A stretch of 23,705 nucleotides of DNA from JBNJDJ01 sp051744845 (GCA_051744845.1 JBNJDJ010000025.1:1-23705), one strand, 5' to 3'; shown: positions 6,960-16,095, counted from the first letter of the stretch. Notes: generated by a model from the letters alone, not told the origin. Numbers and translations are program-made.

Positions 6960-7541
6960 TTATACCAAGCCATTAAACCCTAAAAAGGCAATTGACATCA
7001 AACTTGCAGTAACTAATGCAATTGGAAACCCTTCAAAAGGTTTTGGGACATCTGCTAATTCTAATTTTTCACGTATCCCTGCAAATAAAATTATTGCTAA
7101 TGCAAATCCTATTGCTGCACCTATTGAATGAAATATAGTTTGAATCAAATTTAAATTTTCATCAATATTTAAAAGAGCTAATCCTAAAACAGCACAGTTA
7201 GTTGTAATCAAAGGTAAAAATACACCTAAAGCTTGATATAAAGTAGGTGAAATTTTTTGTAATACAATTTCAACTAATTGAACTAAAGACGCTATTACTA
7301 AAATAAATGCAACGATTTGTAAATATTCTATATTTAATCTTACTAAAATCATTTTTTGAACAAAATAAGTTATAATACCTGCTAAAGTCATAACAAAAGT
7401 TACAGCCATACCCATACCTATCGCTGTATCAACTTGCTTAGAAACACCTAAAAAAGGACATATTCCTAAAAATCTAGCTAAAACAAAGTTATTAACTAAT
7501 ATTGAACTAACAAGTATTACTAAAATACTAGCATTTTCCAT
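6960..7541 (-). CDS. rnfA: Rnf complex subunit RnfA
   Basis: RnfA is a 193-residue integral membrane subunit with about six membrane segments. It pairs with RnfE in an inverted arrangement and in the Rnf/Nqr family helps bind an in-membrane [2Fe-2S] cluster. The two conserved cysteine motifs are seen: RFLGICPFLG near residues 23-32 and TTNCAVLGLAL near residues 113-123. Length is that of the family. GGAGG lies six bases before the ATG. It sits 11 bases after rnfE and is followed by rnfB, in the standard clostridial order. Confidence 0.96.
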   Translation of the reverse strand: MENASILVILVSSILVNNFVLARFLGICPFLGVSKQVDTAIGMGMAVTFVMTLAGIITYFVQKMILVRLNIEYLQIVAFILVIASLVQLVEIVLQKISPTLYQALGVFLPLITTNCAVLGLALLNIDENLNLIQTIFHSIGAAIGFALAIILFAGIREKLELADVPKPFEGFPIALVTASLMSIAFLGFNGLV

Positions 7542-7552
7542 CTTTTCCTCCT

Positions 7553-8149
7553 TTAAGCCTTTTTACTTTTCATTTTATTATTAATTGCCATTAAAATACC
7601 TAATGCTAAGAAAGCTCCTGGAGGTAAAATCATTACTAAAGCCGGCTCAAAGCCTGCACCAAATATACTAATTCCAAAAATACTTCCAGCACCAAATAAT
7701 TCTCTAACCGATCCTAAAATTACTAATGCAAATGTAAAACCTAATCCCATTCCTGCACCATCTAAGAAAGAATCAACTATATTATTATCATATGCAAAAG
7801 ATTCAGCTCTTCCTAAAATTAAACAATTAACTACAATCAAAGGAATAAATAAACCTAAAGCATCAAATAATACAGGTACAAAAGCTTCCATTAACATAGA
7901 AGTCATTGTTACAAAAGTAGCAATTACGACTATAAAAGAAGGTATCCTAATTTTAGAAGGTATAAAATTTCTTAATAATGATACAACTATATTTGCTAAT
8001 ACTAATACTGCAGTAGTTGCTAATCCCATACCTAAACCATTATTTGCACTTGTAGTAACAGCTAGTGTAGGACACATACCTAACAACTGATAAAAAACTG
8101 CATTTTCTTTATATAAACCATTCGTAAATATTTGTAATTTATTTTTCAT
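7553..8149 (-). CDS. rnfE: Rnf complex subunit RnfE
   Basis: RnfE is a 198-residue integral membrane subunit homologous to RnfA. The signature LGMCPTLAVT near residues 23-32 and VVNCLILGRAESFA near residues 107-120 supply the two cysteines expected to bind the membrane [2Fe-2S] cluster with RnfA. About six hydrophobic segments follow the usual pattern, ending in a lysine-rich tail. GGAGGTG is positioned well before the ATG. It lies 15 bases after rnfG in the operon. Confidence 0.96.
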   Translation of the reverse strand: MKNKLQIFTNGLYKENAVFYQLLGMCPTLAVTTSANNGLGMGLATTAVLVLANIVVSLLRNFIPSKIRIPSFIVVIATFVTMTSMLMEAFVPVLFDALGLFIPLIVVNCLILGRAESFAYDNNIVDSFLDGAGMGLGFTFALVILGSVRELFGAGSIFGISIFGAGFEPALVMILPPGAFLALGILMAINNKMKSKKA

Positions 8150-8164
8150 AATCAGTCACCTCCA

Positions 8165-8725
8165 TTAATTAATCTTTTTATAGGCTTCAATTGCACTATT
8201 TACTCCACGAGTTACAGCTTCTGAAGTAATAGTAGCACCTGAAATCGCTTTAATCTCAGTGTCTGATCTTGAAGTTTTTGAAACACCAATCTCAGTATTT
8301 ATTGCCATATCTTTATATTGACTATAAAATTCTTTTTCAGTAGCTTTTGCACCTAAACCTGGGGTTTCATTATGATTTCCTATTCTAATTCCAGTTATAT
8401 TGCCATCATTTGAAATTCCAACAATAACTTCTAAAACTCCACCATAACCTTTAGACTTAGTTTTAAAAACATAACCTTTTATAGATTCTGATTTTAAAGC
8501 TTCAAATCCTTCAACTGTCTTTTCAGTATTAATATCATACTTTTTCAAATCTATTTCACTAAACTTTTTAGCATTTTGGAAAACTTCTTTTCTTGCTTCT
8601 TCATTTGCAAGTCTTCTTTGTTCAGCAATTTTATCTTTTGTAATTTGATTAACATAACCTAAAGATAACGCAGCAATCAAAGAAATAATCAATAACTTAA
8701 CACCGAGTTTTAAAATGTTTTTCAT
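8165..8725 (-). CDS. rnfG: Rnf complex subunit RnfG, covalent FMN protein
   Basis: RnfG is a membrane-anchored flavoprotein that carries covalent FMN and relays electrons on the outer face of the membrane. This 186-residue protein has one N-terminal membrane segment (about residues 7-24) and an FMN-binding domain. The SGATIT motif is at residues 162-167, with Thr167 as the expected site of FMN attachment, and the companion ETPGLG motif is at 120-125. Its ATG shares one base with the rnfD stop codon (TAATG), so translation is probably coupled. The ribosome binding site GGAGGTG lies in the end of rnfD. Confidence 0.95.
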   Translation of the reverse strand: MKNILKLGVKLLIISLIAALSLGYVNQITKDKIAEQRRLANEEARKEVFQNAKKFSEIDLKKYDINTEKTVEGFEALKSESIKGYVFKTKSKGYGGVLEVIVGISNDGNITGIRIGNHNETPGLGAKATEKEFYSQYKDMAINTEIGVSKTSRSDTEIKAISGATITSEAVTRGVNSAIEAYKKIN

Positions 8726-9657
8726 TATTCAGCACCTCCAAAAATCTTTGGTTTTGTATATCTTTCAATAATTGGAGTCGCTACATTCATAAGTAATATA
8801 GAATATGAAACACCTTCTGCCATTCCTCCATATTGTCTTATAATAAATGTTATAAAACCACATCCAAAGGCATAAATGATTTTCCCTTTTTTATTAACTG
8901 GCGAAGAAACATAATCAGTAGCCATAAAAAATGCCCCTAGCATTAATCCTCCACTCATTAAATGATAAGTAGTAATATAAAAATCAAATCCTGTAATAAA
9001 TAAAGTTAATAATCCAAAAGTTCCAATATATGTAACAGGAATTGTAGGTTTTATTACTCCACGATATATTAAATAAAGTCCACCAATTATTAATAAAATA
9101 GCTGATGTTTCTCCTAATGAACCACTAATATTTCCCATAAAAACTTTTGTTAAACTTGGTAATTCTTGAGCACCATTTTTTAAAAGAGTTAAAGGTGTTG
9201 CTGTAGAAACTGCATCAACTCCTGGTTTTATCCATCCTCCCATTTGAACAGGCCAAGATGAGACTAACATTGCTCTAGCAGCTAAAGCCGGATTAATAAA
9301 GTTTTGACCTAATCCTCCAAAAGCATGTTTAGCAACAGCTATTGCAAATACCGATCCAATAACTGGTATCCACCAAGGTACTGAAGCAGGTAAATTAAAG
9401 GCAAGTAACAAACCTGTAATTACTGCTGACCAATCTGAAATAGTAATTGCTTTATTTCTTAATTTTAAAATAATAGCTTCAGTTAAACACGCAGCTGCAA
9501 TTGATAAAACAATAGTAATAACAGCTTTAACTCTAAACAAATATATTGCATAAAGCGTTGCTGGTAATAAAGCAATTACCACATCTCTCATAAGAGAACT
9601 AATTGAATCTTTAGCTCTAATATGTGGAGATGAAGAAACTTTTAACTTTGATTCCAT
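8725..9657 (-). CDS. rnfD: Rnf complex subunit RnfD, covalent FMN membrane protein
   Basis: RnfD is an integral membrane subunit related to NqrB that carries covalent FMN. The protein has about eight to ten hydrophobic segments; the N-terminal motif SSPHIRAKDSISSLMRDVVIA is typical. The flavin attachment motif is VSTATPLT, with the second Thr of STAT the likely FMN site (about residue 154 from the chosen start). A longer reading frame opens at a GTG at 9672, but that GTG is part of the GGAGGG ribosome binding site; the ATG at 9657 is seven bases after it and gives 310 residues. It follows rnfC closely and overlaps the rnfG start by one base. Confidence 0.95.
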   Translation of the reverse strand: MESKLKVSSSPHIRAKDSISSLMRDVVIALLPATLYAIYLFRVKAVITIVLSIAAACLTEAIILKLRNKAITISDWSAVITGLLLAFNLPASVPWWIPVIGSVFAIAVAKHAFGGLGQNFINPALAARAMLVSSWPVQMGGWIKPGVDAVSTATPLTLLKNGAQELPSLTKVFMGNISGSLGETSAILLIIGGLYLIYRGVIKPTIPVTYIGTFGLLTLFITGFDFYITTYHLMSGGLMLGAFFMATDYVSSPVNKKGKIIYAFGCGFITFIIRQYGGMAEGVSYSILLMNVATPIIERYTKPKIFGGAE

Positions 9658-9675
9658 AAATAATCCCTCCACTAA

Positions 9676-10989
9676 TTAATTTTGTTTTTTGTTTCTTATT
9701 CTATCTTTTGATAATCTAATTCCTTCTAATAATCTTCTATTAGATGGACAAATAAATGAGCAAGAACCACATTCAATACAATCCATTGAATTTAATTCTT
9801 CTGATTTATCAAAATTTCCACTTTCTGCATTTGCACTTATATATACAGGCAATAAATTAATTGGACAGACATCTACACATCTACCGCATTTAATACATGG
9901 ACCTGGTTGATCAATAGTAGCATCTACTTTATCAAAACATAAAATACCTGAAGTAGTCTTTGTTGATGGAATATCTATTGTAGAAGTTGCTTTACCCATC
10001 ATAGGACCACCTAAAATTATTTTACCTGGTTCTTTTTTAAAACCATCGCATTGATCAATAATTTCATTGACTGGACTACCAACTTTAATTTCTAAATTTT
10101 TTGGTGTTTTAATAGCACTACCAGTAATAGTACAAATTCTTTCAACTAAAGGCATTCCTTCTTTAATAGCTATAGCTATTTGATATGCAGTAGCTACATT
10201 ATTAACAACTGCTCCTGCATCCATAGGAAGACCGCCTGAAGGAACCTCGCGTCCAGAGATAGCATCTATTAATTGCTTCTCAGCACCTTGAGGATATTTA
10301 GTCTCTAATACTTTTATTTCAATATTTTCATTAATACATGCTTCTTTCATTACTTCAATAGCATCAAGTTTATTATTTTCAATTCCGATATAACCTTTTT
10401 TTACATCTAGAGCTTTCATCATTGCTTTTAATCCATAAACAATATTTTCTGCTCTTTCTAACATTAAGCGATGATCTGCAGTTAAATAAGGTTCACATTC
10501 AGCACCATTTAATATAACTAAATCAATTTCTTTTTCTGGAGGCGGTGATAATTTAACATGAGTAGGAAAACCTGCTCCTCCCATTCCTACAATACCAGCT
10601 TCTTTAATTATTTCTAAAATATCATCTTTTGATAAATTAGAAATATCACCATTCGAAGAAACGTTTTCAGATAAAGTCATCTCACCATCAGACTCTATAA
10701 CTATACATTTTCCAGTACCTCCAGCTACGTTTATCTCTTCAATCGATTTAACAGTTCCTGAAACACTACTGTGAACAGGTGCAGAAACAAAAGCTGAGGC
10801 TTTTCCTATCTTTTGTCCTACTTTAACATAATCTCCTTTTTCAACTATTGGTTTTGTTGGAGCTCCAATATGTTGACTTAAAGGTATTTTGACAATTTTA
10901 GGAATCTTAGCTTTTTCAATTGGTTTCTTTTCACTAAATTTCTTACCATGTGGCGGATGAGTACCACCTTTAAAAGTTAATATACCCAC
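9676..10989 (-). CDS. rnfC: Rnf complex subunit RnfC, NADH-binding iron-sulfur flavoprotein
   Basis: RnfC is the peripheral subunit where NAD+ is reduced. The 437-residue protein begins with the family motif TFKGGTHPPHGK and has the NADH/FMN-binding signature GMGGAGFPTHVK at residues 135-146. It ends with two [4Fe-4S] motifs, Cys365/368/371/375 and Cys404/407/410/414. The start is GTG at 10989: AAAGGGG lies five bases upstream and the family N-terminus begins there. An ATG two bases earlier (10991) is out of frame and stops after four codons. It is the first gene of rnfCDGEAB and has a near-consensus promoter at 11072-11045. Confidence 0.96.
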   Translation of the reverse strand: MGILTFKGGTHPPHGKKFSEKKPIEKAKIPKIVKIPLSQHIGAPTKPIVEKGDYVKVGQKIGKASAFVSAPVHSSVSGTVKSIEEINVAGGTGKCIVIESDGEMTLSENVSSNGDISNLSKDDILEIIKEAGIVGMGGAGFPTHVKLSPPPEKEIDLVILNGAECEPYLTADHRLMLERAENIVYGLKAMMKALDVKKGYIGIENNKLDAIEVMKEACINENIEIKVLETKYPQGAEKQLIDAISGREVPSGGLPMDAGAVVNNVATAYQIAIAIKEGMPLVERICTITGSAIKTPKNLEIKVGSPVNEIIDQCDGFKKEPGKIILGGPMMGKATSTIDIPSTKTTSGILCFDKVDATIDQPGPCIKCGRCVDVCPINLLPVYISANAESGNFDKSEELNSMDCIECGSCSFICPSNRRLLEGIRLSKDRIRNKKQN

Positions 10990-11016
10990 ATTTACCCCTT
11001 TCTATCTATTTTGCAT

Positions 11017-11028
11017 ATTGTATACAAT
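11017..11028. promoter_or_regulatory. Perfect 12-base palindrome in the rnf leader, candidate operator
   Basis: ATTGTATACAAT is a perfect palindrome located about ten bases after the predicted rnf transcription start. A repressor bound here would block the operon. The shape resembles sites of some GntR-family regulators, but no regulator is assigned; none of that family is in the window. Confidence 0.4.
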
Positions 11029-11044
11029 GTTTAGACACAACTAT

Positions 11045-11072
11045 ATTTTATACTTTTTAAAATAAAAGTCAA
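11045..11072 (-). promoter_or_regulatory. Probable promoter of the rnf operon
   Basis: On the minus strand TTGACT (11072-11067) and TAAAAT (11050-11045) are 16 bases apart. Transcription would start near 11038, about 50 bases before the rnfC GTG. No other good promoter lies in the 142-base gap between rnfC and the SPOR-like gene. Confidence 0.65.
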
Positions 11073-11110
11073 TGCTAAACAACCTGAAATTTATATTTTT
11101 TTGCAATTTT

Positions 11111-11128
11111 TTGTATATATATTAACAA
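11111..11128. promoter_or_regulatory. Rex-like inverted repeat upstream of rnf
   Basis: The + strand reads TTGTATATATATTAACAA. Compared with the Rex consensus TTGTTAA-N4-TTAACAA, one half matches fully and the other differs at two positions. Rex senses the NADH/NAD+ ratio and controls fermentation and energy genes in Firmicutes. The site is about 40 bases upstream of the rnf -35 box and just after the stop codon of the SPOR-like gene, so it could instead be a weak AT-rich hairpin ending that transcript. Confidence 0.3.
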
Positions 11129-11131
11129 AAA

Positions 11132-11908
11132 TCATTTTAAATTATTATATAAATTTAATAATATTAATACGTATTTCCCTCTTTTATCACTGACTTTGGA
11201 CAATATCAATGATTTATTAGAATTGAGTTTTTTAACAAAGTCTGTTATATTTTTATCAATTTTATCATTTTTCAATTCAATTTTCAAATTATTTAAATTT
11301 TCAAAATCATTTTCAAGATTTTCATTTTCAATAATATTTTCAAAATGAATAAGTATTAAATCTCTAAATTCCTTTAAAACTGAATAATCATTTTCATTAA
11401 TCTCTATTTCAAATTCATCAATATATATTTTTTTAATAAAGGCATCTTTTATTTCTTTTTTATATTTTTCTAAATTCTTTTCAATCTTACTTTTATCTTT
11501 AGAGGCTAAAGAATATACCCTAAAATTTTCATCATATATATAGCTAGCCCTAATACTTTTATCCTCTAGTTCATCAATATATCTTAAAGCATTTTCTTTT
11601 TTACTAAAAGATGCTAATTGTATTGAATAAAAACTTAAACTTTCAAATTTTATTGATTTAGTCTTCATTTCGCTATCATTTTTATCATTATTTTCCTTAA
11701 AACTTTCATTATTTTCACTTTGACCAGTATCTTTCTCATTTTTAGTTTCATCTTTATTAGTATTTTCTTGGAAATTTTCAATTACTTCTATATTTTCTTC
11801 ATCAGCTTGATTATCTGGAAGTAAAAACCATTTAACACCGAAATATCCAATTAGCATTGATAATATCGGTAAAATCAACAAAATTATATATTGCTTTTTT
11901 ATTTTCAT
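11132..11908 (-). CDS. Membrane-anchored protein with a SPOR-like domain
   Basis: This 258-residue protein has a short basic N-terminus, one membrane segment at about residues 7-30, an acidic and asparagine-rich linker (about 34-82), and a SPOR-like stretch from about residue 92 (FYSIQLASFSKKENALRYIDEL). The remaining C-terminal part (about 160-258) is charged, likely helical and not recognised. SPOR domains bind septal peptidoglycan, so a role at the division site or in the cell wall is possible. It is the last gene of the polA-coaE group, 10 bases after the receiver gene, with AAGGAAA as ribosome binding site. The SPOR call rests on the SIQLASF pattern and spacing and is moderately sure. 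Confidence 0.65.
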   Translation of the reverse strand: MKIKKQYIILLILPILSMLIGYFGVKWFLLPDNQADEENIEVIENFQENTNKDETKNEKDTGQSENNESFKENNDKNDSEMKTKSIKFESLSFYSIQLASFSKKENALRYIDELEDKSIRASYIYDENFRVYSLASKDKSKIEKNLEKYKKEIKDAFIKKIYIDEFEIEINENDYSVLKEFRDLILIHFENIIENENLENDFENLNNLKIELKNDKIDKNITDFVKKLNSNKSLILSKVSDKRGKYVLILLNLYNNLK

Positions 11909-11918
11909 AATTGTTTCC

Positions 11919-12278
11919 TTATAAAATCTTACTTATTTCTTTTAATACTTTTTCTTTATCAAAAGGTTTTACAATAAATCCTTTTGCTCCGGCATTTATA
12001 GCATCTACTACCATTTGCTGTTGTCCCATTGCAGATACCATTAAAATTTTTGCATCTGGGTAATCAGACATAATCTTTTTTACTCCATCTATTCCATTAA
12101 CAGGAGACATTGTAATATCCATTGTTACTAAATCTGGTTCATTATTTTTATATTTAACATAAGCTTCTTTTCCATCAGACGCTTCAGCAACAACTTCATA
12201 ATCACTTGTTTTTAAAATATCAGATATCATTTTTCTCATAAACATTGCATCATCGACAACCAAAACTTTTTTAGCCAT
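11919..12278 (-). CDS. CheY-like single-domain response regulator
   Basis: This 119-residue protein is one phosphoacceptor receiver domain without an output domain. All catalytic residues are present: acidic pair Asp9/Asp10, phosphoacceptor Asp54 (VTMDITMSPVNGIDG), Ser82 in the switch position and Lys104 in IVKPF. The sequence is close to the CheY group of Firmicutes, but no chemotaxis or flagellar gene is nearby and no kinase is in the window. Its ATG overlaps the end of the preceding gene by eight bases (ATGGCTAA), indicating coupled translation. Family is certain; the signalling pathway is unknown. Confidence 0.92.
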   Translation of the reverse strand: MAKKVLVVDDAMFMRKMISDILKTSDYEVVAEASDGKEAYVKYKNNEPDLVTMDITMSPVNGIDGVKKIMSDYPDAKILMVSAMGQQQMVVDAINAGAKGFIVKPFDKEKVLKEISKIL

Positions 12279-12858
12279 TATATCTCTCCTTAAATCTATT
12301 AATATAAGTTTTGCATTTTTCTAAATCCTTTGAAAAAATCGCTATTCTTTTTAAGTTATAATTTAAAAATAAATCAATATCATAATATTCAAATCTGTTT
12401 TTATCATTAATATAATTACTTATATAATCTTTTTTAATAGTTTTATTAGTAGAATTTATACCTATTCTAATATTACTTTTATATTTTTTGAAAATATTAA
12501 TAATGTCCTCTATTTTTTCTTGATTTATTACAAAACACAGTTTATGATGTAAATCTTGTTCTTCATTTTCTTTGCCTATTGAAAATATCTTTGATAAAAT
12601 ATTTTTTTTACGATCTGATTTATATTTTAAAACTTCATATTCTATTCCATTTCTATATAAATATTTTTTAATTTCTTCTATAAATAAGTTATCATTAACA
12701 TTACTTAATTTTGAATCATACATTATTACATACTCATTTTTTTCAATTAATAAATTAATTAATACTGAATAAACATCATTTTTTGTTTTAACTAAATCAA
12801 TAATAAACCTTTTAAAATTATTAACATCTCTTTTTAAAATTTTATATTTTTTACTCAT
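12271..12858 (-). CDS. Uncharacterised protein between coaE and the receiver gene
   Basis: I do not recognise this 195-residue protein. It is lysine- and isoleucine-rich with no signal peptide, membrane segment or cysteine cluster, so it should be cytoplasmic. Its start shares one base with the coaE stop (TAATG) and its end overlaps the receiver gene by eight bases, so it is surely translated as part of the polA-coaE group. The tight coupling to a CheY-like receiver makes a partner of that receiver conceivable, but nothing in the sequence shows it. Confidence 0.75.
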   Translation of the reverse strand: MSKKYKILKRDVNNFKRFIIDLVKTKNDVYSVLINLLIEKNEYVIMYDSKLSNVNDNLFIEEIKKYLYRNGIEYEVLKYKSDRKKNILSKIFSIGKENEEQDLHHKLCFVINQEKIEDIINIFKKYKSNIRIGINSTNKTIKKDYISNYINDKNRFEYYDIDLFLNYNLKRIAIFSKDLEKCKTYINRFKERYNG

Positions 12859-13454
12859 TAAACCCTCTCACTTAATAAAAAATCTACTTTTTCCTTTAAA
12901 TCATTTATAGAATAATTATTTTCTAATACAATATCAGCTTTTTTTTCTTTTATTTTAAGATCCATTTGACTATTTATAATTTTTAATCCTTCTTCTTTAG
13001 TTGTATTATCTCTTTTAATTAATCGATTAATTTGGTTTTTTTTACTAGTAGAAATAACCCATGTCTCATCAACTAAATAATCTAAATTCATTTCAAATAA
13101 TAAGGGACAGTCAAGAAAAATTATATTTTCTTGACTTTGAAATTTTTTAATCTTAAATAAAATATCATCAATGATTAAAGGATGAGTTATTTCTTCTAAT
13201 TTTTTTAATTTATTTTTGTTATTAAAAACAATATGCCTTAATTTTTTTCTATCTAGTGATTGATCCTTTTTTAAAATTTTTTTTCCAAAATAATCAACTA
13301 TTTTGTCATAGCCTTCTTTTCCTTTTTTAACTACTTCTCTAGCAATTTTATCAGCATCTATTACTTTAAATTTTTTTTCTTTTAAGTAATTAGTTACTAC
13401 AGATTTACCGCAAGCAATACCGCCTGTTATACCTATTATTTTATTTTGTTTCAT
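12858..13454 (-). CDS. coaE: Dephospho-CoA kinase
   Basis: CoaE phosphorylates the ribose 3'-hydroxyl of dephospho-CoA with ATP, the last step of coenzyme A synthesis in the cytoplasm. The 198-residue product has the usual length and the P-loop GGIACGKS at residues 11-18. It also shows the DADKIAREVV segment, the ITHPLI motif and the FLDCPLLFE strand of the family. The ATG lies 14 bases inside the end of polA, a polA-coaE order common in Firmicutes, and its stop overlaps the next start. Confidence 0.95.
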   Translation of the reverse strand: MKQNKIIGITGGIACGKSVVTNYLKEKKFKVIDADKIAREVVKKGKEGYDKIVDYFGKKILKKDQSLDRKKLRHIVFNNKNKLKKLEEITHPLIIDDILFKIKKFQSQENIIFLDCPLLFEMNLDYLVDETWVISTSKKNQINRLIKRDNTTKEEGLKIINSQMDLKIKEKKADIVLENNYSINDLKEKVDFLLSERV

Positions 13455-16095
13455 ACCAACTTTTTCCAGTTTTCATATCTACAACTAAAGGAACATCTAA
13501 ACTATAAGCATCTTCCATTTCTTTTAATAAAATTTCTTTAACTTTATCAAGTTCATTTGGTATTACATCAATTAATAATTCATCATGTACTTGCAAAATC
13601 ATTTCTGATTTTAAACCTGCTTCTTTTAATGCATTATTAGTATTTATCATAGCTATTTTTATAATATCTGCTGCTGAACCTTGAATAGGTGTGTTTTTAG
13701 CTGTTCTTTCAGCAAATTGTCTTTTAAAATAATTTTTATCATTAATTTCTCTAATGTATCTTTTTCTATTAAGTATTGTTTTCACATAATGTTTTTCTTT
13801 ACATTGTTTTACTACATTGTCCATATATTTTTTTACACCTTTATAAGTGTTAAAATATTTTTCTATATATGTTTTTGCTTCTTTTCTACTAATTTCTAAT
13901 CTATCTGATAAACCGTGGTCACTCATACCATAAACAATTCCAAAATTCACTTCTTTTGCTTTTCTTCTTTCAGCGCTAGTAACATCTTCTAGTTTTTTAT
14001 GAAAAACTTCTGAAGCAGTTAATTTATGAATATCAATACCATTATTATATGCATGTAATAATTTCTCATCTTTTGACATATGAGCTAATACTCTTAATTC
14101 AATTTGAGAATAATCTGCACCTAATAAAATATTCCCATCAGAAGGTACAAAAACTTTTCTTATTTTTCTTCCTATTGGTAATCTAACTGGAATATTTTGT
14201 AAATTAGGATCTGATGAACTTAAACGACCTGTTACAGTAACTGTTTGATTTAATGAAGTATGAATTCTATTGCTTTTTTCATTAATAACCTTAAATAACC
14301 CATCTATATAAGTGGATTTTAATTTACTATAAGTCCTATATTCTTTAATTAAAGGAATAATTTCGTGTTTATCCATAAGTTTTTTCAAAACTGATTTAGC
14401 TGTAGAGTAACCTGTTTTAGTCTTTTTTATGACAGGTAAATCTAACTTTTCAAATAATATAACTCCTAATTGTTTTGGAGAATTTATATTAAATTCTTCA
14501 CCAGCTAACTTATATATTTTTTTAGTAATTGAATCAATTTTTTGAGTTAAATTTTGATCTATCTCATCTAATTTCTCTTTATCAACATTAAAACCTTTAA
14601 ATTCGATTTCCGCTAATACTTTTATTAAAGGCATTTCTACATTTTTAAAAATTTCATATAAAGATTCATCCTTTAATTTAGATTTTAATATATCTCTTAA
14701 TTTATAAGAATAATAAGAAATATTAATGTTATAGTCTTTTATCTTTTCAATATCCACTTGTTCAAAATCTTTTTTACTTCTTCCTTTTCCTAAAAGTTCT
14801 TCTTTACTTTTTATAGATCTAGTAAAATGTTTCATTACTATATTTGAAATCAAATAATTAGAAGTAGATGGTTCTATTAAATAGTCTGCAATATACGAAT
14901 CAAAACAAACCCCTTTTAAGTTAATTCCAATTTGTAAAAGTAATAAATAATCATCTTTAAGTGAAAAACCTATTTTTTTTATATTTTCATCTTCAAAAAC
15001 TTCTTTTAAGTCAATTAAATCATTTTCATCATTTTTCAAATTAATAAAATAATTTTTTGATTTAGTTGATATAGCCATAGAAATTAAATTATTTTCAAAA
15101 ATATCTATTTTATCATAAATTAGTTTAAAAGAAAACTCATCTATTTCCTTTAATTTCTCCTTTACTTTTTTAGTACTAATCTCATTTATTTTAATATCTA
15201 ATTTTTCAAAAGGAACATTTTCAAACTTTTTAATTCTTTTAATTATACTATTTAGTTCATATTTTTTTAATAAATCAATAACTTTTTTAGTATTAATTTC
15301 TTCTTTTTTTAACTCTCTTATACTAAATTCAATTGGTACATTTTTTACTATAGTTGCTAATTTTTTACTTAAAAGTGCTGTTTCTCCATTAACTTTTAAC
15401 CTTTTTCTAGCTCTTGTTGATTTAATATTTTCAACATCATCTAGTGCCTTTTCTATTGTATCAAATTGATTTAAAACTTTTTTAGCAGTTTTTTTACCAA
15501 TTCCAGCGACTCCTGGAATATTGTCTGCACTATCTCCACAAAGTCCTTTATAATCTGGGATATATTTAGGTAAAACTCCAAAATCTTCTTTTACATCTTC
15601 AATTTCATACTTAATAAGATTAGAAGAGCCACTTTTGGAATACAAAACATGTATATTTTCAGTTACTAACTGTAAAATATCTTTATCTCCAGATACAATA
15701 TTTACATGAAATCCTTTATCTGCACATATATTACTGACAGTACCTAATAAATCATCTGCTTCATAACCTTCTAGTTCCATTGTATGTATTCCTAGACTTG
15801 TAAGTATGTCTTTTATTATTGGCATTTGCTGAGCAAGTTCATCAGGCATACCAGACCTATTTGCTTTATACTCTTTATATTCTTTATGTCTAAATGTATC
15901 AGCTCTAACATCAAATGCTACTGAAATATAATCTGGATCATGTGTTTTTAACATTTTAAAAAACATATTAAAAAATCCATACACTGCATTGGTATGAATC
16001 CCATCTTTATTAACTAATGTTGGTACACCATAAAAGGCTCTATTAATTATACTATTACCATCAATAATAATAACTTCTTCTTTTTGACTTTTCAT
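13441..16095 (-). CDS. polA: DNA polymerase I, with a degenerate 3'-5' exonuclease domain
   Basis: PolA fills gaps and removes RNA primers during replication and repair. The 884-residue protein has an N-terminal 5' nuclease domain (IIDGNSIINRAFYG, EADDLLG, SGDKDILQL, GDSADNIPGVAGIGKKTA) and a C-terminal polymerase domain. That domain has motif A around Asp661 (GADYSQIELR), motif B (RRKAKEVNFGIVYG near 710) and motif C (VHDELL, Asp838). The middle domain, about residues 310-480, has the fold's length but lacks the paired DxE of exonuclease motif I and the YxxxD of motif III. Proofreading is therefore predicted lost, as in Bacillus and Thermus PolA. AGGGAG lies upstream of the ATG. The gene follows tRNA-Leu by 55 bases without an evident terminator or good promoter between them. 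Confidence 0.97.
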   Translation of the reverse strand: MKSQKEEVIIIDGNSIINRAFYGVPTLVNKDGIHTNAVYGFFNMFFKMLKTHDPDYISVAFDVRADTFRHKEYKEYKANRSGMPDELAQQMPIIKDILTSLGIHTMELEGYEADDLLGTVSNICADKGFHVNIVSGDKDILQLVTENIHVLYSKSGSSNLIKYEIEDVKEDFGVLPKYIPDYKGLCGDSADNIPGVAGIGKKTAKKVLNQFDTIEKALDDVENIKSTRARKRLKVNGETALLSKKLATIVKNVPIEFSIRELKKEEINTKKVIDLLKKYELNSIIKRIKKFENVPFEKLDIKINEISTKKVKEKLKEIDEFSFKLIYDKIDIFENNLISMAISTKSKNYFINLKNDENDLIDLKEVFEDENIKKIGFSLKDDYLLLLQIGINLKGVCFDSYIADYLIEPSTSNYLISNIVMKHFTRSIKSKEELLGKGRSKKDFEQVDIEKIKDYNINISYYSYKLRDILKSKLKDESLYEIFKNVEMPLIKVLAEIEFKGFNVDKEKLDEIDQNLTQKIDSITKKIYKLAGEEFNINSPKQLGVILFEKLDLPVIKKTKTGYSTAKSVLKKLMDKHEIIPLIKEYRTYSKLKSTYIDGLFKVINEKSNRIHTSLNQTVTVTGRLSSSDPNLQNIPVRLPIGRKIRKVFVPSDGNILLGADYSQIELRVLAHMSKDEKLLHAYNNGIDIHKLTASEVFHKKLEDVTSAERRKAKEVNFGIVYGMSDHGLSDRLEISRKEAKTYIEKYFNTYKGVKKYMDNVVKQCKEKHYVKTILNRKRYIREINDKNYFKRQFAERTAKNTPIQGSAADIIKIAMINTNNALKEAGLKSEMILQVHDELLIDVIPNELDKVKEILLKEMEDAYSLDVPLVVDMKTGKSWYETK

